Assembly (NCBI RefSeq): GCF_001640805.2
Contig: NC_066837.1
Location: 26,660,789-26,724,788 of the forward strand
Direction: 5' to 3'
Origin: Lates calcarifer
Lineage: Eukaryota > Chordata > Actinopteri > Centropomidae
DNA length: 64,000 bases
A model generated the notes under the pieces. The model was not told the origin of the DNA, did no database searches, and saw nothing but the letters and a program-made list of their open reading frames with translations. This document shows positions 34,310 to 46,784 of this stretch, piece after piece (the stretch's first letter is position 1; each line of letters opens with the position of its first letter). A program made the position numbers and the translations under genes.

Positions 34310-37300
34310 AATCTGTTCTGAAGAGGCACTCCTGCCATTGAAGCTTGTTCTGTGGAAGTTCATGGAGTTGCACTGTTTCTTCCATAGTTTGTCGTCTCCC
34401 TCTCTCTGCTTTTGTGTGCATGAAGTATAAACATAAAAAAGAAAATGCTCCCTGTTCAGTTTGATGTTGAAATTGAATCTGGAGTTACGATAAAGCCATT
34501 TTTCTCCGCTTAAGAATCCCTGAAGGCATTTCTCCTATTGTTCTCGTTTCATCTTATTTGTCCTCGTTTCACCATCCGCACGTATAGTTTCTTCATTTTT
34601 TCTAGTTTCGCTGGTTCGGCTCCATGAATTTGTTTGCCTTTCGTATATATTCAGCCTCCCTTATCTGGCAGTAAGATCAAATCACTGGCACATTCTGCTT
34701 TTTGTTGAGATTTTACCAGATGGAGTCATAATTAATTTTGAACTAAAGAAGGACAACTTTCATCCAAGATTTTTTTTAATTGACTCCCCAGCATTTTTTA
34801 TCATCTGTTTTGCTGCTATTTATCACTTGACCCTCCATCGACTTGATGCTTCTCTCCCTCCCTGCATTCCTCCCAGTAGAGCGAATTGCACAGTGTGCCT
34901 GAGGCAGCTGCAGGCATTAAGCGAGGCCGACATACTACAGTAACTCACTCTGTATGTGTGTGTGTGTCCTTGTGTGTGTATACAGTGGCTGTGTGTATTT
35001 GTGTGTTTATGCATTGAAGCGGGGCATTGGGGGAAGAGATGAGAGGAAGGAGATAAATTGCGAAAAGGTCAAAAAGTGTGTGTGTGTCTGTGTGTGTGTC
35101 TGTGTCTGTGTCTGTGTGTGTTTTCCTGATGTTTACATGCTGATTTGGCGGGTTGAGAGCAGAGATGACAGGGAGGGAGATGAATCAAGAGATAGTTTGA
35201 AACTTGAAAGGTGGGTGGGAGCGAGAAGGCCATTTGACATGGCATCATTGGACTGTGAAAGAGTTTCTCTCCCTGTTCATTCCCCGTTTCTATCGGTATT
35301 CTGTCATCTGTTTCCACGCCAACAAAGATACAAATTGCATTGGAAAGAGAAAAAGGGGAAAAAGAAAAAAAAGTGTGCGTTGCACATTTGTAGAGCAAAC
35401 CCTTAAAGACTGACTCCCTGGGCTGAAAGCAGGAGGGTGGTGATGGGGATGATGTGCGGGGAGTTGCTGAGGGAGAGAAGCCGATGCTTGATGTGGAGGT
35501 GGAAGTCAGCAGATAGAGGAAAGACCCTTCCCTCTCCCCTCCCCTCCCTTTCTCTCCTCCTCTCTTTATCCATCCTCGCTCCTGTCTGTCTGATGCAGTG
35601 GAGGAGAAACCGCATCCATTTCATCATGCCCGGCCTCACACAGAAAAACCCTCAGTGTCGTGTTTTGCGCCGCCTCGCCTCCCTCTGCCAGAATGCCACC
35701 ATGCGCCGTTCAAGTGTTGATAAATTGCCACCACCTGCCTCATTTTTCACCACCGCCACCTCTTCGTCAGACACACTGACACAAAACCCCTGTGCACTCC
35801 TCAGCGATAACAAGAACAATCGCTGAGCCCCAGGAATGAGAGATGGGAAGACAGAGGGAAAGGGCACATGGGCGAATGGATAAGTGGGTGGGGTCTTGGG
35901 AGGGGGCAGATGAAGAAAAGAAGCAGTGGCAAACATTGCTTCATTTAGTTTTTGACAGACAGGTAAAGGGACACAGTTTGCCAGTGACAAAGCAATCAAT
36001 GTGTGCTGAAGAGTAATTATTTTAGTTGAATGAAGGTAAAACAAATGCTAAAATGTACACATTTTCAGATTCAGCTCCACAGCAAATACTTTGATAATGT
36101 CTATGATGGTATGAAACGGTTAGAAAAAGGTGGAAACTATGAGTGTTAAAAAAAAAAATCGCCTTAGCTTCTCAGCAGCTGTGAATTTTAACAGTGTCAC
36201 TGTATCAGGATGCTCACAAACAGCGATTTAGTTACCCGCCAACACCCTGTCGTAACGATACTGTCATTTCCAGCAGCTGCGTGACTGTAAATCACACCCC
36301 AAGCCAGTGGAGTCGGAGGGGTTGAGTCACGCTGTAGATTGATGCAGCATACTGCTGTGTTCAGAGGAAGCTACAGCAGGAAAAAGGTCTGAAGATGACT
36401 CAAAGCTGTGGAAAGACACATAGACGACTTAATCAATAGAATGTTCACTTGTCTGTTTCTCTTTGCTCCCATCATATGTTGACCTTTTCCTGTGACTACT
36501 TCTTCCCCCAGTGGATGATGTCAGTGAGAAGCAGTCATAGTTAGTCTTGGGGTTTATATGTTGATGAACCATTCTTCCCTGGTGGAAAGATCTTGTTTCT
36601 TAGAAAAGGGTGGATGTATACTGCAAGAAGGCAAGAGCATTTTTGCCTCTTATATGATTCTACCGACCTGTTTTTATGCACAATTTCAATTTGTGTATGA
36701 AAGATAGCCTCGATATAAACCATAGAAACTGAAGGGAAAAAGCCTGAATATTGAAAAAGAAAAAAAAAAAAGTTTTTACATCCTGGTTGAAGGTTGAAAG
36801 ACGCTGCATAGAAAGAGAGATGATGTGATAAAGGAGGGCCATTACAGATTTTTCAAATACGCCTTGACATACCTGCTTTAGTTTAACTGTGCTGTAGACA
36901 AATAATGCAGTAACAAAATCACTAAAAAAAATACAAAACCATTGCAATGGAATGTCTTGATGTATCAGAGTCACTGGTTATGTTACTTGTAACATGTTCT
37001 TGATTATTTTTGTTTAAAGGTACAGTTGATGGAAATGCACTGATTCATATTTTGCATAAATTACTGATATGTGCTCATGGTAAGGCTTGTTAAAGCATGC
37101 ACATGTAAAAATAGCCACAGGCCGCATGACCATGGAAATGTCAGTTTAATTTGATTGTATGCTGTGGCAACACGACTGTTATGTTTCCAGTTTAAGGCTG
37201 TAACTAATGATTACTTTTCTTATTCATTAATATGTTAATTGTTTGGTCTGTCTAATATCAGAAAATAGTTAAAAATGTTTCACAGAGTCTAGAGTCTGAG

Positions 37301-37365
37301 GTGATGTCAAGAAATAAAATGTCTTTGACTGACTGACGGTTCAAAAACCTAAAAATGAAAATGAC

Positions 37366-37632
37366 ATATTGGGTCATTATGTGGAAAACCCAGACTGTGC
37401 TCATTCATTCAGCAGCAGTGCAGACTTTACAGAGGTAACTTTCCAGCGCCTAATATTTTCTTTCGACACTGAGGTTCTACAACTCCTGGAAGTATGTCTG
37501 AAATATAATGACTTTGAGTTCGATCAGAAGCAGTATCTGCAAGTGGAAGGGACGGTAATGGGACACTGCTACGCACCCTCCTATGCCAACCTGTACATGA
37601 GCAAGTGGGAGCGAGAAGTACTGGAGAAGTAA
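37366..37632 (+). pseudogene. Penelope-like retroelement reverse transcriptase fragment
   Basis: An 87-codon frame ends with TAA at 37630-37632. It contains NDFEF, YLQVEGTVMG and APSYANLYMSKWE, which is the GT-x-MG...AP-x-YAN-x-x-M segment of Penelope-like reverse transcriptases. The YxDD catalytic motif that should follow is missing, as the frame stops and sequence turns AT-rich. The endonuclease domain and terminal repeats are not visible. It is a 5'- and 3'-truncated remnant, unexpectedly free of stops over the part that remains. Confidence 0.75.
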
Positions 37633-38697
37633 AATGAAAAATAAAGTTAAAATGAGGAGAAACAGAAATTAGCTGTTAATTAGATTAATAAGAAAATGTA
37701 ACTTTTACCTTTAAAAAGGACTTGAATAATTAGAATTAATTTTCTGTCAGTCAACTAACCGATTAACGACTGATCATTTGCAGTTCGCTAGTCCTGTTGC
37801 AGTATATCTACAGTGTATTTAGCTTTGTTCTTTTAACATGAAGAAATATGTATTTTGATATAATGATTTGTACATTTGAAGCAAGGCTTACTCATTAGTT
37901 AAATGAATACAGTATGCTTATGTAAAATGACCTACATGTGTACAATCCATGGAATACCCCAGTTCCATCAATTCTACCAATGAGGTCTTCTTAATTGCCA
38001 TGGAAAGTAATATTCAGCCTGTGAGAGTAGTTGTGTCATGTCTCCTGTGGCCCTGGGAGCTCTCTATAGTCTGACAAAATTACCCTTATGATATCATCAG
38101 GGTTATATGAGTCAAATGTTTACAGAAGACCCTCATTATAAGCTGGGGGCATGGACTTTGAAGTATAAGGGCAATTTAGAGCCAGAAAATGTGTAATAAA
38201 AGTTTAGTTTGAGTTGCATTGTGGGAAATGTAGGATCCTGCCTTTTGAAACTTGACTTATACCTTCAAATTTGATTATTCATTTTTTAAATTGTCTTGCA
38301 CAAGTCTGCCTACTGTGGATGTACAACATTAAACCGCTGGGCTAACCTTTACAAGTTGAATGGCAGTAAAACATTTTAGTTCCTACAGATTGATGAGTCA
38401 GTGTGAGGAGTGGTTTTAGTATTGAACAAGACTAGTCGTGATTTTCTATTTAGCTGCTTCTGTGCAGTCCTTCACTCTGTCTTTGCCTGCTGACAACACT
38501 GTTGTTGTGTTCAATGTCAAGTCTCTCTGGCCAAGAATCAGCTCAGTGAAAATGTACATTGCATCAGAAGAAAAGAAAGCAGAGTGCCCAGGAAGTGTAA
38601 TTGAATAAGACAGAGCATTCATTCACCAAGGTACATCTAAACAGAAGAATTTTGTGTGTTTTTCAAGCTAAAACTGACAGTGTCCCAAAGTGTCCCT

Positions 38698-38698
<1 letters not shown>

Positions 38699-38746
<48 letters not shown>
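38699..38746. repeat. (GT)24 microsatellite
   Basis: Longest perfect dinucleotide run in the window besides the (CA)22 tract and the (GA)n tract. Confidence 0.97.
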
Positions 38747-38749
<3 letters not shown>

Positions 38750-39769
38750 TTTGTGATTGATAGATGATCAGGCCACCATGGCCTGGCACTTCAGTTAAAA
38801 TGACAGGTGAGCTGCTGCAGTATCAGACAAATGGCCTTATCTCCAGTAGAAGCCCTGGCACAAAGCACACCTACTCACACCAACATCCCACATATGCAGC
38901 TGTGTGTCCTCACTCCTGCACACTCTCTTGCGTACACAGGTCGTCCAGGTGTCTTGCCACCGTCCGCCTCACCACAAGCTCAAACTTCTCACATTCCCCT
39001 GCTCTAAACCAGAAAATCAATTGGGCCTTTTTTTCCCCCTGAGGCTTCTGAAGACAAATCAATTGAGGCTGATCTATTGTAATAAGGACATGTCAGCCTT
39101 AGATGAGGCAGACGAGATGCTGCGAACATCGGTTATAAGACTTCCCAGCGAGGGGGAAGAGAGGATCAGCAGACATGGCCGGGGCTTTTGTTTTCATTGA
39201 GTGGCTGTAATGTGAAGTCCACCCCTGCTTAGTAACTCCATCGTCGCTGCCAGCGGGCCGCTGTGCTCTGGTTTCTAAGGTGCTTCAGTCAGCAGTGATG
39301 CTCGACTTCGTCAGGAGTGGGATTAACATTCTCTGAAGCCTTTCCCACTGACTGGAGGCTTCAGGCATTAATGAAATTCCCACCTTAGCTTTTTTTGTGT
39401 AACATTGAACTGTGTGTTAAACTATTCAGGAGGTCCTTGCCAAGATGTCTGCTGTATCTCTGATCAGAATGTTAACTTTATTTATCTGTTGTTCATTGAG
39501 TATGCTGTTTAACAAAAAATATATATAATGAGAGTCTTTCGAGTTCAAATGCTCAATACTGTGGTTCAGAGCAAAGTGTCCCCATGGCTGGATTAGCCTG
39601 CAAGTTGTTGCCCAGGAGAAAATGATCTGCCAGACCTGTATTGACCCCCATGTGTGTCCCCCCTGTTTGTGCAACCCCATCATCAAATAAGAACACTGGT
39701 ATGCAAAGCCTTGGATTGCCACACTCAGGAAAACTTTATAATTTCTTACTACTTGTAAGGTTCAAAGAC

Positions 39770-39955
39770 AAAATTGTCAGCGTGATGTTAATTTTTCTTG
39801 CCACTGTCACCTAGTGCTGCTCATGGTGGATCTGTTGAGTCTCTCTCTGTAAATGTTATAAGATAAAGAGTACGGTCTAGACCTGTACAGTGCCTCCAGA
39901 TAACTTCTGTTGTGAACTGGCGCTATATAAATAAAATTGACTTGACCTCATCAAA
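39770..39955 (+). mobile_element. L2-type LINE 3' end fragment
   Basis: GAGTACGGTCTAGACCTG, AGATAACTTCTGTTGTGAAC and GGCGCTATATAAATAAAATT follow in order; this is the well-known 3' tail shared by teleost L2 LINEs. No reverse transcriptase precedes it, so it is a 5'-truncated insertion, as is normal for LINEs. The left limit is approximate. Confidence 0.75.
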
Positions 39956-40984
39956 ATTCATTTTGCATTGTGGTATTTAACAGACATCGCAGTCCACAGG
40001 GACTGTTAACAAGTGTGGAGGTTTGTTGCCACAGTGTACTCCGGTATTGTGTTGCCTGTGTTAGTTCACCCTCCCTCTCTTAAACTGCTTCCCTATTCCA
40101 GTGTACACCTCTCAAAATATTCAGACAACATGTTCTATTATGATGGCTCAGGCTTCTTCAAAGCCCTGTTTACTCTGTTTTTCCTCCAGAAAAATCAGCT
40201 TTTCTTTTAAACTCACAGGCATAGTGTAGGCTCTTTCACATCAATGCTGTCCTGAGATCTTGGGGAATAATACCTGGAAATAATTTATTTATTTTTTGTT
40301 TGTTTAACTGTGCATACATTTCAGTGTCTTTGTGTATTTGTGCAATTGATCAGTGTTGGCTGATGTTGATGAATATTAATACTCCTTACTGAGACACTGC
40401 CCAGAGCATTTCAGTGCACCTCATCACAGTGAGCTCAGCCAAGCATCACTCATTGAATGGAGATCTGTCTATTCTTAAGCTATTGAGACTTCTGTCTGTC
40501 TTTCAGTGTAGTAAGGATTTCACCTACAACTGATGTGATGTGATGTGATTTTAGCCAACATCACCAGATGCAGTTAATGTTGATAAAAAAACAAATGCTG
40601 TATAATTGCACGTGGTTTCTTTTACCTTTATTAGTTAGCTAACTTAGACAACTTTAGAAGAGGGCATTGGTGAGTTTTATGCATTCAAACGAAACTGCAT
40701 TAAATCACAAAGGTTTCAGTTGCTAACACTGAGTGTTGTAGTGGATGGGGCTTTTGCTTTTTATTCAAACTTTGAGAAGAAAAAAATAATATTATTATTA
40801 TATGATTATTATTAATATTTAATTTTTGTGCAGATTTGTTCCAGAATATAAGTAAACCCAAGGAACACATTTTTTTGGAAAGAAAGGTGAAAGAAATTCT
40901 TAATCAGAAATGCATTGCAGAAGCTTGTGGGATGTTGGAAATAATGTCATGACTTCAGCTCTCTATATTATCCACCTATGTGTG

Positions 40985-41335
40985 TATTCTTTGGCTCCCA
41001 GCTATTTCTTCTTTAGAAGAAGAGCCAAATCCAATGAGCAGAGTGGAAGGGTGTGTGGTGAACAAAAAAACTTGCATGTAAAAACTTACTGTAAGTGGGC
41101 ATGTTGTCATGGTGGAGCACCCGATTGCCATCTTCCACCACAAAGACCGCTGTTTGGTCTCTGGCTCATAGCTGGACACCCAGTTTTCATCACTGGTGAC
41201 AGTCCTCAACATGAAGGTTGGATCATCACAGGCCTGTTGACAGAAATCCTCAGAGGCTTTGATCTGGTGCTGCTCCTGCTCCATGGTAAAACTGCAAATT
41301 TGCACCTGCAGTTGGTGACAAAAGTATGTGTAACA
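40985..41335 (-). pseudogene. mariner-like transposase relic
   Basis: Minus-strand translation shows CDDPTFMLRTVTSDENWVSS then YEPETKQRSLWWK, close to the mariner block around the first catalytic aspartate (usual VTGDETWVxxYDPETKQ-S-WK). Shortly after, in another frame, comes HHDNMPTYS, the mariner block of the second aspartate (usual HHDNAPAH). The sequence normally between the two is missing, and frames shift. The third-acid region (YSPDLAPCD in intact elements) is only faintly visible. The glycine before the first D is serine here. Terminal repeats not found. Confidence 0.75.
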
Positions 41336-42615
41336 CATGCATGTTGATTGCGTGACATGACATGGAATACTGACTCACAACTGTTATTGCTCACATCTGC
41401 TGCATGTGCATTACCATTTCATGCTCCATTCGTTCACAACAAGAACAGTCTTGGAACTTGTTGATCACACCTCAGACTTGTCCCAGTATTAGTTATATTT
41501 AGTGGTATTTAGCAGTATAGATTGTACGTTTATAAAGTATATATAAATTGGACTATTTTCAGACCAAGAAGAAAAAAAGCATTCAGGATATCTTGGGATT
41601 TCCTTCTCAGAATTTTATTCTAAGCCTTGACCACCTGTGGCCATATTGGGAAATAAAAATCACAGAAAATATACTATAACAGTTGTTATAATTTATCTAT
41701 ATAACCATATATATAAGATGTTAAAAGTCCAAATAATTATTATTAACATTTTGATATAGAATTTTGGTATCTGGTCAGGACTTTCCAGAGGTATGTCTGT
41801 TGTAGTAATTCACAGATAAACCCACACTCTTTACTGTGTACATTCTGTCTTTCTCTTATACACACTAGCTTACTAACACATCATAACCCTGAGGAATAAT
41901 GTATGCAGTTTGCAGGTTCAAGCCCCTGAAATTATCGCATGCTGATCTGCAGCATCAGCCTCTCATCTCAGCCCAGACATCTCATCAGTAGTTCTGGTGT
42001 CTTTATCCCACTCACACACGTGTGCTTATTTGCTCGTATTTGACTCTGTTCTCCTGAGATACTCTCTGCATGTATGTGTTTGTGCTCACGAGTATGTGGT
42101 TTGTTTTTTTTTCCATAATAACGCTCACTTGTTACTGTGGGAAAACTAGCACCTCCTTCGCACACACCTCCCCTGACTCATTCACATCATTACTCAGTAT
42201 AAAGAACCCCCGGCCCCGGGCTCTCTCACCACAGCCCACTGTAAAGCCTCGTCTCCCTGGCCATTCATAAGCCATAATGTACGTGTTGGTGAGGAGTAGA
42301 GCCTTGTATCGCCTGCGAGTTTCCTGAAGTTACTACATCCAGTTCCATGCATCACACCCACTACAGCTCATTTGCATCAGAATAATATGGTGTTTTACTA
42401 CAGGCGAGACAAACATCTATGTTCATAAATTTATGAATGCCACACTGGCATCATTCTACATAGTTATAGAGCATATAGCACATACTGTACGCTGTGGTAA
42501 ATCATGCCTGTTGAAAGGCAATGGTGCAGATTGTTAGATGAGCAGATTATACTATTTGTTATGTCAATTGTCTTCAATGACGGGGTGTAACAGAGACACC
42601 CTTCCTCTCTCCTTG

Positions 42616-42629
42616 CCCCCCCCCCCCCC
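42616..42629. repeat. C14 homopolymer in pyrimidine-rich tract
   Basis: Fourteen C inside a T/C-rich stretch from about 42596 to 42790. Confidence 0.9.
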
Positions 42630-43514
42630 TTTTCGTTCTCTCCGAACATTCCTGTTCTCTCTTTCTCTTTTCCTTTCTTTTGTCCACTGTTTTCTGCTCT
42701 CACACATTGCTCTTTTTCGTTCATTTGCCTCTATACCTCCCTCTTTCTCATCTCTCCCTCCCATGCCGTCTCTCTAACTCTTCCTCCCCTCCATCACCTT
42801 CTCACTCTGGTACACAGCTGTCAGACATTGCAGTGAATTGAATCGCACAGACCCAATCAGAATTCAGTATGAGGGGGCATCTCTTCAAAGCGATTGTGGG
42901 CTATTGGTAAGCAGCTGCTTTGGAGCAGAAACCAGGGCCAGACACACAGACAAGATGCAAGAGGGACAGAACTTCACACTGTTCACTGATTTTTCTCTGC
43001 TTGGAATTTCTTATTAGTTAGGATGTTTTTTGTATTTGCTTTTTTAGGTGTTTTTAAACAGGCAGTTCGCTCAAATGAGACAGGCTGGGTGTCTAGTATG
43101 TAGATGCCATCATAGAAATATCTCTGACAGAAGTGAGCAGAGATTGAGTTCCAGGTTCAAACCCCCAGGGTCTGTCAACCATCACAACAACAGACTGTTC
43201 CTCTTCATTTCCACTGGTTGAAGGGAGGGCAATATTCCTGTTTTTTTTTCAAAACAATTTCTCTTGGGGAAGGATCTAGTGGGCAAGCTGTTGATGTTAA
43301 CACTGCCAGAAACAGTCTCTGATGCTGACTGTTTGTTTGGTGTCATTAATAACAGACTCTACATCTTACTACTACTATTTTACTACCACTACCACCCATC
43401 AATTACCAATACTACTAGTGTACCAGTGGCACACTATTACTCCACCTGCTGTTCAGCAACTTGTCTTGTGATGAGTCCAGTTTGATGGATCATCTTGTAT
43501 TCAAGAATGAATCC

Positions 43515-43670
43515 TATTGACAGTGATCCTCTAACTTTCCCCTTGTGCCAGTATGAGGTTGATAATTAAACTTTTTACTGAAATGTCTCAACACGTAGGA
43601 TGTGTTGCCAGGAAATTTAGTACATACATTTCTGTTGAATTTGGGATGAACTGTAAGACCCTTTGTAACT
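43515..43670 (-). repeat. Teleost interspersed repeat, inverted copy
   Basis: AGTGATCCTCTAACTTTCCC, CAGTATGAGGTTGATAATTA, GAAATGTCTCAACACGTAGG and GCCAGGAAATTTAGTACATA form the reverse-strand version of the family seen at 23195-23560. Confidence 0.6.
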
Positions 43671-43880
43671 CTTTACTTCAATGGCAAAACAATCAAAGTA
43701 ACAAAGATTCTGTTACAGGCACAAGTCCTGCATTCAAAACTTATTATCAGCGAAATGTAAGTGTGTACCGGAATGTGTTCTTTCAGGGTGATACATAACT
43801 AAACTTAAAGTACCAAAAATAGTCTCAGTATAGTTTTAGAAAGACACCATTGCAAATACACAGTCTAAGTCAAAATTTAA

Positions 43881-43912
43881 ATAGTAGTAGTAATAATAAC
43901 AACAACAACAAC

Positions 43913-43943
<31 letters not shown>
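43881..43943. repeat. AAT/AAC trinucleotide tract
   Basis: AGT, AAT, AAC and then about eleven AAT units in a row, followed by AGCTATAGCT palindromic wording to about 43975. Confidence 0.9.
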
Positions 43944-44133
43944 GCTAAAGCTATAGCTAATAGCTATAGCTAAAGGAATAATAATGACAGAACAGTGAAA
44001 CATTAATAGCAATAACACTTACACTAACAGTAATAAATGTTTAATTGTTGTAACATCATGGGTTGAGCTGGATCATGGGAGCAGCAGAGACTCTACAGCT
44101 CCGGAGACAGAACCCTGCAGAGAGAGAGCAGTA

Positions 44134-44134
<1 letters not shown>

Positions 44135-44189
<55 letters not shown>
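44135..44189. repeat. (GA)n microsatellite
   Basis: About 27 GA units, next to a shorter GA run at 44119-44128. Confidence 0.97.
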
Positions 44190-44190
<1 letters not shown>

Positions 44191-44389
44191 CACAGCCTGG
44201 GCAGTAATGTGCTTGAGGGAAGAAACACACAGTTAAAGTGGTGCAGTGATATTAAGACGGTTCACAGTAATCCCCGTTGGCAGGACATCATAGACAACAT
44301 TTACTAACTACTAAGCTTAACTGATGCATTGAGACTGACCCAACTTGCCAAAGGAAAAATGGTAACCTGAAATAAAAATCAGAGTAAAA

Positions 44390-44885
44390 TGCTAACTGAA
44401 AGTTAAGGCATAAAGATGAGTTTTTAGTTTGGATTTAACTGAGTCAGCCTGTCTAATATCAATAGGGAGGTTGTTCCAGAGGAAGGGGGTCTGATAGGTG
44501 AAGGCCCTGCAGCCTGCTGACTTCTTTTTGAACTCTGGGGACAGACAGCAGCCCTGCACTCTGAGAACACAGGGCATGGGAGGGAATATAAGGGTTAAGA
44601 AGATCAGACAGGTATGGGGGGGCTAGTTCATTTAGAATTTTATAGGTCATTTAGAGAATTTTAAAGTCTGATCTAACATGAATAGGGAGCCAGTGAAGGA
44701 AGGCTAAAATTGGAGTAATGTGGTCAAATCTTCTCGATTTGGTTAGCATTCTAGCTGCAGCATTCTGGACCATTTGTAGACTTTTAGTGCTAGCACGCGG
44801 TAGTCCCAAAAACAAAACATTACAATAATCAAGTCTAGAGGAAACAAAGGCGTGAACTAGAATTTGAGCATCTGACAGAACCACA
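44390..44885 (-). pseudogene. L2/Rex1-like LINE reverse transcriptase C-terminal relic
   Basis: Minus-strand frames read in order LVHAFVSSRLDYCNVLFLGL, KSLQMVQNAAARMLT, HITPILAFLHWLPIHVRSDF, then LTYKILNELAPPYLSDLL and, in a third frame, CRAFTYQTPFLWNNLP and KSKLKTHLYALTF. This is the conserved C-terminal end of L2/Rex1-type ORF2. It needs at least two frame changes, one near 44651 and one near 44500, so it is inactive. The N-terminal endonuclease and palm domains are missing. Confidence 0.8.
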
Positions 44886-45114
44886 AACTTCAGCCTTTAA
44901 ATTGACTTTGAAATTGAACATGTCTGTATGTAAATTTCAACTAAAACTTTATAACCTTCATGAAGTTTAGGAAAATAATGTTAATCATAAATCACTGTAC
45001 ATACAGGTAGGTAGTTTAATCTTTAACAGGGCGTCATATTTATAAGATCTTTAAAGATTTTTAAATTTAAAATATCAATCTATCAAATAACTGTCAAATC
45101 TGTCAAATAAATGC

Positions 45115-45225
45115 TTTGGAATGAAGTATAAAGTAGCACATAAAGTAGTGCAACATGTAAATACTCAGGTAAAGTACAAGAATCTCATTCAGAACTAAAA
45201 TTGTACTTCAGTGCAGTTTTTGTGC
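45115..45225. repeat. AAGTAC-type dispersed repeat fragment
   Basis: AAATACTCAGGTAAAGTACA and AAATTGTACTTCAGTGCAG wording is typical of a common teleost repeat. The two halves are partly inverse of each other. Confidence 0.45.
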
Positions 45226-46741
45226 CTATTGCTACCATTGCTACTATTGCTACCATTTGTATTACTGTGACTATAAGGTTCTATCATAAATATCTGGCAA
45301 AAATGTCACCTCCTATAAAATATGCTGTAGATGTCGTTTTGAATCATGAACGCACAAGTTCTTAAAAATTCAGCCTCCGATCTTGACTTGCAGCTTGTAA
45401 CCACACTGCAGATGTTGCCCCCATAAATTAAGGTGTTTCTGTCTTTTTAAGTCCATAAGTCGGTCAGCAGTTTATGTAGGTGGTAAGCATCTCCTGGGGA
45501 CCAAGCTTGGTAGCAGGTGTCTCTGTCTCTGTCACACTGCCATGTCCTCATCAGTCAGGTCACTGCCTACGTCACACAGTGACTCTGAGACCTGATACTG
45601 CAACATCTTATGTACTCCAAATTCTGTTTTATCATAGTTGTCCCCTTGCTAGTTCCTTCACTTTAATCAGCATCCATAGTTATTTCAAAGGTGTGATCAG
45701 TTGAGAGATTTTTTTTTGCACTCTTCCTCTACATTCATGAATAAACCAACATTATGTTTGATGTTGTTCAGACTGATAATGTTACAAAAAATATTTTAAA
45801 AATGTGAAAATGTTGATTTTTGAGACCTAGTACACCATCTGTATTTTCTGTTTCATCAAAGGCCATGAGAGAATACTGAGCACAGGAGGAACTCAGTGTG
45901 AGTTAGGTTAGGTTAGCTTTTGGACTCGTGTGAAATGAGACCTTGAGGTTAAATCTTGGCGTGTATGCACATTTTTCAAACATTTGTATGAATCCATCAT
46001 TTCAGACACACATATACACAAAGGTGCATCTGCGTACCAAAACATTTTTATTTAAACTCTAGATAAAAATGATCCTGGTTCCCCTTAATATTCTGCTGTT
46101 CATGTAAAATGCAACAAGAGGAATAAGAAAGCATTAATGATGATGTTGATTGATATTTAGGATTGAGCTCTCAGGTGAGTTCCAATCCCCAGAAATCCAG
46201 TCAGATTTGTTATTGAATTTTCTTATGATGGAACACAAGCACCTATGTTGTCAGCATGACTACCTTTTTAATACTTATGGTTTGTTCCAACAGCAGATAA
46301 TTTCAGCTGTTCGGACTAGTCCAATTCCTAAGAGACAGTTAATATATGTTGCATATGTATTGAAGCTTCTGTTCTGTTTGTGTATTGGTTACAGAGACCA
46401 TGCAAATGCATGCAGCAACAAAACATTCAAAAATGTATGGGAATACTGTGCAGATATGAGAGTGGTATCCATCTTATTTAACTCTTTGCAAAAAGCAAAT
46501 ACATATTCTCCATCTGTCCACTCCTAAACACCCTTCATATGAGAAGTGCCGTATTTATGTCATGTGGATGAGAGAACCTCTTAAACAAATAAGAGAATAT
46601 GTTTTGTGACATTCCCCCACTCCCTGGTTATATACAAAAGTGTGTGAATTCAGTGTAACCTGCATAACCTGCAACAGCTCTGCACCTATACTCTGCTGAC
46701 AATATCTGAACAGGCTCCTTCGTCTCGCTTTGCCCCTCTGA

Positions 46742-46750
<9 letters not shown>

Positions 46751-46782
<32 letters not shown>
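46751..46782. repeat. (CA)16 microsatellite
   Basis: Perfect CA run; the reverse-strand CVCVC frame is an artefact. Confidence 0.95.

Positions 46783-46784
<2 letters not shown>

Larger units (their letters stand above)
28056..37365. other. Non-coding region downstream of endov
   Basis: No convincing exon. Seen: possible endov 3' processing signals to 28432; microsatellites near 32415-32450, 33146-33186 and 35079-35120; a 27-base match between 32336 and 34065; a TTAA MITE at 33939-34309; purine- or pyrimidine-rich tracts at 30360-30560 and 35520-35570. The stretches 28790-29360 and 34480-34930 are balanced in composition and repeat-free and may be conserved non-coding DNA. Confidence 0.7.
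37633..44389. other. Non-coding region between Penelope and L2-like relics
   Basis: Contains (GT)24 at 38699-38746, an L2-type 3' tail at about 39770-39955, a mariner relic at 40985-41335, C14 at 42616-42629, an inverted teleost repeat at 43515-43670, an AAT/AAC tract at 43881-43943 and (GA)n at 44135-44189. The block 38980-39390 is repeat-free and balanced in composition. No exon recognised. Confidence 0.7.

Noticed and set aside
46150..46527. 125-codon frame, + strand
   Set aside because: Not low in complexity, but no recognisable motif, no splice or promoter context, and no gene on either side; most likely chance.
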